6,096 bases of DNA from Spirochaetales bacterium. GTDB taxonomy: Bacteria; Spirochaetota; Spirochaetia; Sphaerochaetales; Sphaerochaetaceae. Both the position numbers and the translations under genes were made by a program. Positions within the stretch are counted from its first letter, which is position 1. Each line of letters starts with the position of its first letter. The DNA lies in assembly GCA_012800465.1 (NCBI GenBank), contig JAAZJI010000110.1, forward strand, positions 1-6,096, given 5' to 3'. This document shows positions 1 through 5,613 of this stretch, one piece after another. Below the pieces are notes generated by a model, which was not told the DNA's origin, searched no databases, and saw nothing but the letters and a program-made list of their open reading frames with translations.

Positions 1-12
1 TCAACAACCATC

Positions 13-18
13 TATAGT
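13..18 (+). promoter_or_regulatory. Possible -10 element upstream of the binding-protein gene
   Basis: TATAGT matches the sigma-70 -10 consensus TATAAT at five of six bases and lies 36 nt before the ATG of the binding-protein gene, in the only AT-rich stretch upstream. The matching -35 box would fall before the first base of the window, so the promoter cannot be confirmed. Only 54 nt of leader are visible, so a T-box or other leader regulator cannot be assessed. Confidence 0.3.
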
Positions 19-41
19 TACGCAACGCCAATTACTCTGTT

Positions 42-46
42 GGAGG
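42..46 (+). promoter_or_regulatory. Ribosome binding site that sets the binding-protein start
   Basis: GGAGG sits 8 nt before the ATG at 55, which is ideal spacing. It decides the start in favour of ATG 55 over the in-frame TTG at 40. That TTG would lie upstream of this Shine-Dalgarno and would add five charged or polar residues before the signal peptide. Confidence 0.85.
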
Positions 47-54
47 ATACCGGT

Positions 55-1044
55 ATGAAACGGATTTTGACCATTCTCGTGTTGTTCCTTGTGCTTACAA
101 CAATCGTATTCGCTGGAGGGCAGAGCGATAAAGCCTCCAAAGCCGACTATACCGTGGGAATCAGCAAGCTGATCGCCCACCCCGCCCTTGATGCCGCCGA
201 ACAGGGGATGATCGACTACCTCACCTCCCAAGGCCTTTCGATCTCCTTCGATACGCAGAACGCGAACGGCGACATCTCCACCGCCTCTTCGATCGCCCAG
301 AAGTTCAAGAGCGACAAGGTCTCCGTGGCGGTGGGAATCGCGACCCCTTCCGCCCAGGCGCTCGCCCAGGTCTTCGGTCCCAATCAGGGCACCCCCGTCG
401 TCTTCAGCGCGGTCACCGATTCCTCAGAAGCCGGCCTCGTGGCGAAGAACATCGCCGGTGTCAGTGACAAGAGTCCCGTCGAAGAACAGATCAGGCTCCT
501 CATGGATGTCACCGGAGCGAAACGGATCGGAAACGTCTATGCCTCCGGCGAAGCCAACGGCGTGGTCCTGATGGAGATGGCGAAAGCCGCAACCGAGAAG
601 CTCGGAGGCGAGTTCGTCAGCGCCGCGATCTCCAATTCCAGCGAAGTGAAGATGGCCGCCCAGTCGATCATCGACCGGGTCGATGCGATCTACGTAGCCA
701 CCGACAACGCCGTCGTCAGCGCGATCGCCAGCATCGATGACGTGACGACCAAGGCCGGGAAACCGCTCTTCAGCGCCGACCCGAGCCCCGTCGAAGGACT
801 GAATGTCATGATCGCCTGGGGCTTCGACTACTACAACATCGGAGTGGAGACCGGCAAGGTCATTGAACAGATCCTCAAAGGAGCTGAACCCGGTTCGATC
901 GGAACGGTCTACATCACCGACCCGGCGAAGTATGAATTGTGGTTCAACCTTGATACGGCCGCCCGGCTTGGTTATACTGTTCCGCAATCCCTTCAGGACG
1001 CGGCAGCGGTCCTGATCAAGGATGGCAAGCACGTAAGCCGCTAA
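55..1044 (+). CDS. ABC transporter substrate-binding protein, TrpX-like
   Basis: This is the periplasmic receptor of an ABC importer, 329 residues, of the ABC_sub_bind family (PF04392; TrpX in streptococci). Residues 1-20 form a signal peptide: Lys-Arg, a hydrophobic core and a VFA end, with GGQ following. No cysteine is present, so it should be cut by signal peptidase I and be soluble rather than a lipoprotein. Family-typical stretches are the GISKLIAHPALD start of the mature domain (about 35-46), AGVSDKSPVEEQ (134-145), YASGEAN (162-168), the AIYVATDNAV strand-loop (211-220), and WGFDYYNIGVETG (255-267) near the C terminus. Permease and ATPase genes follow directly, completing the importer. 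The likely ligand is tryptophan or another aromatic amino acid, by family only; residues here do not prove it. The ATG at 55 is chosen for its Shine-Dalgarno and signal peptide. Confidence 0.92.
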   Translation: MKRILTILVLFLVLTTIVFAGGQSDKASKADYTVGISKLIAHPALDAAEQGMIDYLTSQGLSISFDTQNANGDISTASSIAQKFKSDKVSVAVGIATPSAQALAQVFGPNQGTPVVFSAVTDSSEAGLVAKNIAGVSDKSPVEEQIRLLMDVTGAKRIGNVYASGEANGVVLMEMAKAATEKLGGEFVSAAISNSSEVKMAAQSIIDRVDAIYVATDNAVVSAIASIDDVTTKAGKPLFSADPSPVEGLNVMIAWGFDYYNIGVETGKVIEQILKGAEPGSIGTVYITDPAKYELWFNLDTAARLGYTVPQSLQDAAAVLIKDGKHVSR

Positions 1045-1058
1045 GTTGTCGGAGTTCG

Positions 1059-1080
1059 GACCGCCGGCTTGCCGGCGGTC
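1059..1080 (+). terminator. Intercistronic hairpin, possible partial terminator
   Basis: A perfect 9-bp stem (GACCGCCGG with CCGGCGGTC) encloses a CTTG tetraloop, starting 14 nt after the stop of the binding-protein gene and followed by TTTCTGTG. The stem is very stable, but the T-run is short and interrupted, so full termination is unlikely. The usual role at such sites, between an abundant binding protein and its membrane partners, is partial termination or protection of the upstream mRNA from 3' exonucleases. The role here is inferred; the hairpin itself is directly visible. Confidence 0.7.
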
Positions 1081-1100
1081 TTTCTGTGCAGGGGTAGGAG

Positions 1101-2042
1101 ATGATAGAAGGAATTTTTGTTGACGGATTGATTTTCTCGCTGATGGTCATCGGCATACTCATCAGCTATCGGATCCTGGATTTCGCCGACCTGACGTGCG
1201 ACGGATCGGTCGCCACCGGGGCGGCTGTCGCCACGATGGCGATCGTCAGCGGTGTTCCAATTTCCATCGCCCTCGTTTTTGCGTTTGTAAGCGGGGTCAT
1301 CGCCGGAATGGTGACGGCGGCGATCCACAACAAACTGAAGATCCCCGGCCTCTTGGCGGGAATCCTGACGATGACGATGCTCTACTCGATCAACCTGCGG
1401 ATCCTCGGAAACAAGGCGAACGTCCCGCTGCTCCGCGTGCAGACCCTCTACACGAAGCTTCCGGCCTTCTTCTCCTTCTTCAAACCGGAGATCGCCTCCC
1501 TTGTCGGGACGCTTCTGTTCGTGCTGGTGGTCAAGAGCCTCGTCGACCTCTGGTTCCGGACCGATCTCGGCGTCTCGATGGGCGCGATGGGGGGCAACGA
1601 GCAGATGGTCATCAGCCAGGGGATCAACCCCGACGTGCTGAAACTGATGGGAATCGGACTTTCCAACGGACTGATCGCGCTCTCCGGCGGACTGCTTGCC
1701 CAATACCAGGGTTTCGCCGACGCGAACCTCGGCCAGGGGATGGTCGTCCAGGGCCTCGCGGCGATCATGATCGGCGAGTTCCTCTTCTCCTCCAACCGGA
1801 TCAGCCTGATCACCCTCCGGGCGATCTTCGGAGCGATCATCTACAAGGCGCTCCTCTTCTTCGGCCGCAAGTACGGCTATCTGGTCAACATCACCCCCAA
1901 CGACTTCAAGCTCCTTACCGGCATCCTGGTCATCGTCAGCCTCTTCATCGCCCAGGGCCGTAGCGCCGCCTCGAGCCGAGGGGCGCGGAAGAAGGCGCTC
2001 GCCCGCAAAACAGCACAGGAGGAGACCGATGCTTACGCTTGA
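1101..2042 (+). CDS. ABC transporter permease, TrpY-like
   Basis: This is the membrane subunit of the importer, 313 residues, of the branched-chain amino-acid-type permease family (BPD_transp_2, PF02653). About eight or nine hydrophobic helices are visible, near residues 7-24, 38-54, 56-75, 84-100, 132-150, 184-202, 213-231, 238-255 and 268-285. The N-terminal ISYRILDFADLT segment (21-32) and the cytoplasmic loop LGVSMGAMGGNEQMVISQGI (156-175) are typical of TrpY; the loop should contact the ATPase. GLSNGLIALSGGLLAQYQGF (186-205) is also a family hallmark. A basic, hydrophilic tail (about 286-313) ends the protein and is partly encoded over the start of the ATPase gene. AGGGG at 1090-1094 is a usable Shine-Dalgarno, 6 nt before ATG 1101. 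The gene lies 56 nt after the binding protein and overlaps the ATPase gene by 14 nt. Confidence 0.92.
   Translation: MIEGIFVDGLIFSLMVIGILISYRILDFADLTCDGSVATGAAVATMAIVSGVPISIALVFAFVSGVIAGMVTAAIHNKLKIPGLLAGILTMTMLYSINLRILGNKANVPLLRVQTLYTKLPAFFSFFKPEIASLVGTLLFVLVVKSLVDLWFRTDLGVSMGAMGGNEQMVISQGINPDVLKLMGIGLSNGLIALSGGLLAQYQGFADANLGQGMVVQGLAAIMIGEFLFSSNRISLITLRAIFGAIIYKALLFFGRKYGYLVNITPNDFKLLTGILVIVSLFIAQGRSAASSRGARKKALARKTAQEETDAYA
2017..2022 (+). promoter_or_regulatory. Strong ribosome binding site inside the permease gene
   Basis: AGGAGG, a full consensus Shine-Dalgarno, lies within the last codons of the permease gene, 6 nt before the ATPase ATG at 2029. It fixes the ATPase start and the 14-nt overlap, and suggests high, partly coupled translation of the ATPase. 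Confidence 0.85.
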
Positions 2043-2820
2043 GAACATCACCAAAGTCTTTTACCCGGGAACGGTGAACGAGAAGGCCGCCCTCATCGAC
2101 ATCAACCTCCACATCAACAAAGGTGACGTCGTGTGCATCATCGGCTCCAACGGATCGGGAAAATCCACCCTCTTCAACATCATCGCCGGCACCTATCCCG
2201 TAACCAACGGGACGATCACCTTCGACGGGGTCGACATCACCGGCAAGGCCGAGTACCGGCGGGCGATGACGATCGGGAGGATCTTCCAGGATCCCACCAA
2301 GGGGACCGCGGCGAACATGAGCGTCGAGGACAATATGATCACCGCCGAGACCAAGGGGATGAAACGCCTCAAGATCAGCCTGAACAACGCCAAGCGGGAG
2401 GAGTTTCGCGAGATCCTCAAGCAGATCGGACTGGATGACCGGCTGAAGGACAACGTCGGACTTCTTTCCGGCGGCCAGCGTCAGGCCCTCACCCTGCTGA
2501 TGACGGCGATGAGCCGACCGAAGATGCTGTTGCTCGACGAGCACACCGCCGCCCTCGATCCGCGGAACGCCCAGATCGTGATGGATCTCACCGAACGGTT
2601 CATCAGCGAGCAGAAGCTCACCGCCTTGATGGTCACCCACAACATGCAGTTCGCAATCGATTTCGGCACCCGGCTCATCATGATGGACGAAGGCCGGATC
2701 ATCCTGGATGTCAGCGGTGAAGAGAAGAAAGACCTCACCGTCGACAAGCTGGTCCGCCTCTTCAGGGATATCCGGAAAAAGACCTACGCCACGGACGCCG
2801 CCCTGCTGACGACCGACTAG
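2029..2820 (+). CDS. ABC transporter ATP-binding protein, TrpZ-like
   Basis: This is the cytoplasmic ATPase that powers the importer, 263 residues, the normal size for a single nucleotide-binding domain. All the ABC motifs are present: Walker A GSNGSGKST (39-47), Q-loop Gln87 in RIFQDP, signature LSGGQ (146-150), Walker B MLLLDE (166-171) with catalytic Glu171, D-loop AALD (174-177), and H-loop His204 in MVTH. The residue after Walker B Glu is His (DEHTAALDP), as is usual in this amino-acid importer subgroup, instead of the commoner DEPTA. The protein therefore looks fully active. The start at ATG 2029 is supported by a perfect Shine-Dalgarno, and the gene overlaps the permease by 14 nt. After its stop a 51-nt gap leads to the MATE gene, with no convincing terminator in between. 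Confidence 0.95.
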   Translation: MLTLENITKVFYPGTVNEKAALIDINLHINKGDVVCIIGSNGSGKSTLFNIIAGTYPVTNGTITFDGVDITGKAEYRRAMTIGRIFQDPTKGTAANMSVEDNMITAETKGMKRLKISLNNAKREEFREILKQIGLDDRLKDNVGLLSGGQRQALTLLMTAMSRPKMLLLDEHTAALDPRNAQIVMDLTERFISEQKLTALMVTHNMQFAIDFGTRLIMMDEGRIILDVSGEEKKDLTVDKLVRLFRDIRKKTYATDAALLTTD

Positions 2821-2827
2821 ACGACGC

Positions 2828-2856
2828 TTGTCCGTTCGATGAAAACGGCATAGGAT
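2828..2856 (+). promoter_or_regulatory. Weak candidate promoter before the MATE gene
   Basis: TTGTCC (2828-2833) and TAGGAT (2851-2856) each match the sigma-70 -35 and -10 consensus at four of six bases, with an ideal 17-nt spacer. Transcription would begin near 2863, only about 10 nt before the TTG start, giving a nearly leaderless mRNA. Matches of this quality arise by chance, so this is a suggestion only. Confidence 0.2.
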
Positions 2857-2871
2857 GGGTGTGAGAACACC

Positions 2872-4233
2872 TTGCATAACCGAAGCCGCCCACAAGCGGA
2901 TGGGCAATTTTTTGAACCGGGCTTCCTCTTCAAGCTGATCATCCCGCTGATGCTGGAACAGCTTCTGAACGTCACCATCGGGATGGCGGACATCCTCATG
3001 GTCACGACCGTCGGCGAAGCGGCGGTCAGCGCGATCAGCCTGGTCGATTCGATCACGATCCTCATCGTCACCCTCTTCGGGGCGTTCGCCACCGGCGGGG
3101 CGGTCGTTTCCAGCCAGTACCTCGGAAAAAAAGATGACGAATCGGCGAACGTCGCCGCAAGGCAGCTTCTGAATCTCACCGTTCTGATCGCCACCCTCCT
3201 GCTTCCGCTGTGCATCCCCGTCAGACGGAGGATCATCGGCACGATCTTCGGGAAGATCGAACCCCTGATCCTCGATTACGGCTCGACCTACTTCCTGTAC
3301 ATCCTGCTCTCGCTCCCCTTCCTCGCCGCGTACAACAGCGCAGCGGCTCTCTTCCGGTCGATGGGTAACAGCCGGGTCTCGCTCTCCGTCAGCGTCGTCG
3401 TGAACATCCTGAACATCGGCGGAAACGCGCTCTTCATCTTCGTCATGAAGATGGGTGTGGCCGGAGCGGGCCTCTCCACCCTGGTCAGCCGGGTCATCGG
3501 CTCGATCCTGGTCCTTGGTCTGTTGAGAAATCCCGGAAACCGGATCGCGATCCGCTCCTACAACATCTTCCACCTCAAAGGCTGGATGATCCGGAAAATC
3601 CTGTTCGTGGGGATCCCCACCGGAGTGGAAGGCTCCCTCTTCCAGATCGGAAAGCTGCTGGTCCAGGGGTTCATCGCCTCCTTCGGAACCGCGCAGCTTG
3701 CGGCGAACGCGATCGCCGCAAGCGTCTCCTCCTTCATCAACATTCCCGGCGGAGCGATTTCGATGGCCTCCGTCACGATCATCGGCCAGACGATCGGGGC
3801 CCGTCGAATCGACCTCTCGGTCCACTACGCCAAGCGCCTCCTCCTCTTCGCATACATCGCGATGTTCATCCTCGCCACCCCGATCTTCCTCCTCGCTCCC
3901 ACGATCGCCTCGTTCTTCAACCTCAGCGAAGAGGCGACCGGAATCGCGACCGTCCTCTTCCGGTCCTCGATGGTCGCCTCGATCATCTTCTGGCCCTCCT
4001 CCTTCGTCCTCCCGAACTTCCTCAGGGCGGCGGGGGACGCCAAGTTCACGATGATCGTCTCGATCATCGGCATGTGGGCCTTCCGGGTCGGAGGCTCCTA
4101 CATCATGGCGATGAACTTCGGGTGGGGGGTCTATGGGGTATGGATCGGAATGTACATCGACTGGATCGTCCGCTCGATCGCCTTCATTAGGCGGTTCGCC
4201 CGGGGAAGATGGAAGGAGATCCAGGTGATCTAA
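2872..4233 (+). CDS. MATE family efflux transporter
   Basis: This is a multidrug and toxic-compound extrusion (MatE, PF01554) exporter of the inner membrane, 453 residues, the normal length for the 12-helix family. Two homologous halves are visible. The first begins with FLFKLIIPLMLEQLL (18-32) and GMADILMVTTVGEAAVSAIS (37-56), with Asp40 in helix 1. The second begins near residue 245 with VGIPTGVEGSLFQ and later AANAIAASVSSFINIPGGAI. The end, FARGRWKEIQVI, is also family-like. MATE proteins exchange H+ or Na+ for cations, drugs or metabolites; the substrate and ion here cannot be read. The TTG at 2872 is the first possible start after an in-frame TAG at 2851, and the next one (ATG 2950) would cut into helix 1. 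There is no good Shine-Dalgarno, only GAG at 2863-2865. It probably shares transcripts with the ABC genes. Its stop overlaps the rsfS stop. Confidence 0.9.
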   Translation: MHNRSRPQADGQFFEPGFLFKLIIPLMLEQLLNVTIGMADILMVTTVGEAAVSAISLVDSITILIVTLFGAFATGGAVVSSQYLGKKDDESANVAARQLLNLTVLIATLLLPLCIPVRRRIIGTIFGKIEPLILDYGSTYFLYILLSLPFLAAYNSAAALFRSMGNSRVSLSVSVVVNILNIGGNALFIFVMKMGVAGAGLSTLVSRVIGSILVLGLLRNPGNRIAIRSYNIFHLKGWMIRKILFVGIPTGVEGSLFQIGKLLVQGFIASFGTAQLAANAIAASVSSFINIPGGAISMASVTIIGQTIGARRIDLSVHYAKRLLLFAYIAMFILATPIFLLAPTIASFFNLSEEATGIATVLFRSSMVASIIFWPSSFVLPNFLRAAGDAKFTMIVSIIGMWAFRVGGSYIMAMNFGWGVYGVWIGMYIDWIVRSIAFIRRFARGRWKEIQVI

Positions 4234-4562
4234 AGCTCCCGCCAGAGCCGCTCAAGGGCGTAGAACTCCCTGAGCTCCCCGCTCATCAGATGAACGATGA
4301 TCTCCCCGCAGTCGATCAGTTCCCACCCGTCTCCGGCGGGCTTCTTCTGGCGGTTCGTGACGACGATGCCCCGCTCGTTTAAAAGATCCCAGATATTGTG
4401 GACCACTCCCCGAAGGTGTCCGACGCTGTTGACCGTCGCGATGATGAAGCAATCGGTCCACGAGGCTCGACCCTCGAGGTCGATCATGTGGACGTCGCTG
4501 CAGCGGTGGTCTTCAAGGTAGGATACGATCGCTTGGGCATCGCGTAGGGTTCGTTCATTCAT
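4230..4562 (-). CDS. rsfS: Ribosomal silencing factor RsfS (Iojap/DUF143 family)
   Basis: This 110-residue protein is of the RsfS family (PF02410). RsfS binds ribosomal protein uL14 on the 50S subunit, blocks joining with 30S, and so lowers translation in starved or stationary cells. The family pattern is clear: SDVHMIDLEGRASWTDCFIIA (about 22-42), then a WELIDCGEIIVHLM block (80-93) and the closing REFYALERLWREL (98-110). The usual ATGxS-type turn after the second strand reads ATVNS here, a small divergence. The ATG at 4562 overlaps the stop of the lipoprotein gene as ATGA, implying translational coupling; AGGAG at 4575-4579 lies 12 nt away, rather far. The reading frame stays open further upstream, but that extension lies over the lipoprotein gene and carries no family sequence. 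The length matches the family (about 105-120). Confidence 0.93.
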   Translation of the reverse strand: MNERTLRDAQAIVSYLEDHRCSDVHMIDLEGRASWTDCFIIATVNSVGHLRGVVHNIWDLLNERGIVVTNRQKKPAGDGWELIDCGEIIVHLMSGELREFYALERLWREL

Positions 4563-5041
4563 TGGGCGTTCTTTCTCCTCATCTGGTAGGTGCGGACATC
4601 GGAAAGATATACGATGAACACATCCTCTTCCATCGGTTTTCCCCGCAGGTCGAGGAAGGTCGACGTCTCCAGCCGCCGCAGGGCGGTGGCGAGATCCGGA
4701 TCCTCCCCCATCACGGCAAGTGTATCGGCCAGAGGTGAATTTCTCAAGGCTTTCCTGTTCGCGATCAGCGCAGCGACCGGGTCGGGACTGTCGGAGACCT
4801 CGGCGAGGGTCCGCAGGAGGCCACACAGCTCATCGAGGGCTTCCTGCTCCAAGGCCACCGTCCGCCCAATCGGAACCACGAGCTCGGGATCGACCAGCAC
4901 CACCGCGAGGTCCCGCCCCTGAACCCAGACATACGCATTGAACGTCTCGCTTTCATATCGGGTGATCTCCGTCGGACCATCGGAGCATCCGCCAAACAGA
5001 AGAAGGAACAGGGAGATGGAGAAGAGGAATACCGTTCTCAT
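4559..5041 (-). CDS. Small predicted lipoprotein of unknown function
   Basis: I do not recognise this 160-residue protein. Residues 1-18 form a short signal peptide (one Arg, then a very hydrophobic core), ending in the lipobox FGGC with Cys19 as the lipidation site. FGGC fits the relaxed lipoboxes known in spirochaetes. The mature part (20-160) has a beta-rich opening (YVWVQGRDLAVVLVDPELVV, 37-56), a helical acidic middle with a second Cys (73), and a strand-like segment VFIVYLSDVRTY (141-152) before a basic end. No transmembrane helix follows. It overlaps yqeK upstream and rsfS downstream by 4 nt each (ATGA), so it is co-expressed with both. GGGGGA about 3 nt before ATG 5041 is a weak Shine-Dalgarno. 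Some bacteria carry a LytR-CpsA-Psr gene near here, but I see none of that family's arginine motifs. Confidence 0.8.
   Translation of the reverse strand: MRTVFLFSISLFLLLFGGCSDGPTEITRYESETFNAYVWVQGRDLAVVLVDPELVVPIGRTVALEQEALDELCGLLRTLAEVSDSPDPVAALIANRKALRNSPLADTLAVMGEDPDLATALRRLETSTFLDLRGKPMEEDVFIVYLSDVRTYQMRRKNAQ
4575..4579 (-). promoter_or_regulatory. Distant ribosome binding site for rsfS
   Basis: On the minus strand AGGAG lies 12 nt before the rsfS ATG, longer than the usual 5-9 nt, and inside the end of the lipoprotein gene. Together with the ATGA overlap it suggests that rsfS is translated mainly by ribosomes finishing the lipoprotein. Confidence 0.4.
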
Positions 5042-5613
5042 CGTTCCCCCAGCGCGGCGAGCAGCTCCCTGGTCGGTTCGAAGATCCGCTTTCCTTCATC
5101 AGCCAGATACCGGACGCTCCGCTTAAGGATCCGGAACACCAGGTCTTCGATCGTCGGCTCGGCAAGGAGGAGGGCCCGATCCTCCTCGGGAAGAAACGTC
5201 CGATTCGGGTCGAGGTAGTCGCTTGCAAACAGGACGAAGCCGAGTTTTCCCATTTTGAGACTTCCGAGGGTATGGTAGCGGACCGCCCGGACCACGTCCT
5301 CGTTGTAGCCCATCCGTCTCAAAAGATCCGCTCCGACCGGAGCGTGCAGCAGGTCGACGACCGCCTCCTCCCCCGGATGGAGGGCGATCTTGCGGGTTTC
5401 GATATACGAGCGCAGATCCTCCTCGCTCCACGAGCGGGCGATGTCATGCCCGAGGCCGACCGCCCGGAGATCCGCTTCGGCGAGGTCGAGGCGAAACCGT
5501 TCGTTGAAGTGAAGGCAGAGCTCCGTCACGGCGAGCGAGTGGGCAAGACGGCGGGGGGTGAGATACGCTTCAAGCGCGGTAGAGTCGATGGATCCGGACA
5601 TAGGATGCGACAT
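5038..5613 (-). CDS. yqeK: YqeK, HD-domain symmetrical Ap4A hydrolase
   Basis: This 191-residue protein is of the YqeK family, metal-dependent HD-domain enzymes that split diadenosine tetraphosphate (Ap4A) into two ADP. The metal-binding pattern is complete: His25 in RRLAHSLAV, His56-Asp57 in GLGHDIAR, His90 in LLHAPVGADLL, His114 in VRYHTLG, and Asp132 in ASDYLDPNR, which replaces the commoner ADYIEPNR. The segments LLHAPVGA, RYHT and LDPNR are diagnostic for YqeK against other HD proteins. The gene sits between nadD and the lipoprotein/rsfS pair, as in the nadD-yqeK-rsfS cluster of Bacillus. Two starts are possible, ATG 5613 and ATG 5601, and neither has a Shine-Dalgarno. Either overlaps the end of nadD, by 44 or 32 nt, and no later start precedes the HD core. 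The stop overlaps the next ATG by 4 nt. Confidence 0.93.
   Translation of the reverse strand: MSHPMSGSIDSTALEAYLTPRRLAHSLAVTELCLHFNERFRLDLAEADLRAVGLGHDIARSWSEEDLRSYIETRKIALHPGEEAVVDLLHAPVGADLLRRMGYNEDVVRAVRYHTLGSLKMGKLGFVLFASDYLDPNRTFLPEEDRALLLAEPTIEDLVFRILKRSVRYLADEGKRIFEPTRELLAALGER

Noticed and set aside
40..54. TTG at 40 as start of the binding protein
   Set aside because: The Shine-Dalgarno GGAGG (42-46) lies after it and fits ATG 55, and the added residues would precede a complete signal peptide.
1041..2054. A 337-codon minus-strand frame opposite the permease
   Set aside because: It mirrors the permease gene, has a highly charged composition, no recognisable domain and no start context. 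The permease family match on the plus strand is decisive.
2832..2848. CCGTT/AACGG inverted repeat after the ATPase gene as a terminator
   Set aside because: The stem is only 5 bp with a 7-nt loop and no T-run follows, so it is too weak to call.
1945..3825. A 626-codon open frame on the minus strand opposite the permease end, ATPase and MATE start
   Set aside because: It is antisense to genes with complete family motifs, its product is a low-diversity mix of Asp, Glu, Gly, Arg and His with no domain, and the frame is open only because of the high-G+C third positions of the sense codons.
4190..4200. GGCG/CGCC mini-hairpin near the end of the MATE gene as terminator
   Set aside because: The 4-bp stem lies inside coding sequence with no T-run, and such short repeats are common in high-G+C DNA.
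4563..4826. Upstream in-frame extension of rsfS by 88 codons
   Set aside because: It lies wholly over the lipoprotein gene, does not resemble any RsfS sequence, and the 110-residue product from ATG 4562 already has the normal family length.
4559..5041. LytR-CpsA-Psr protein identity for the lipoprotein
   Set aside because: The protein is about half the usual size, and I cannot find the conserved arginine/aspartate motifs of that family.
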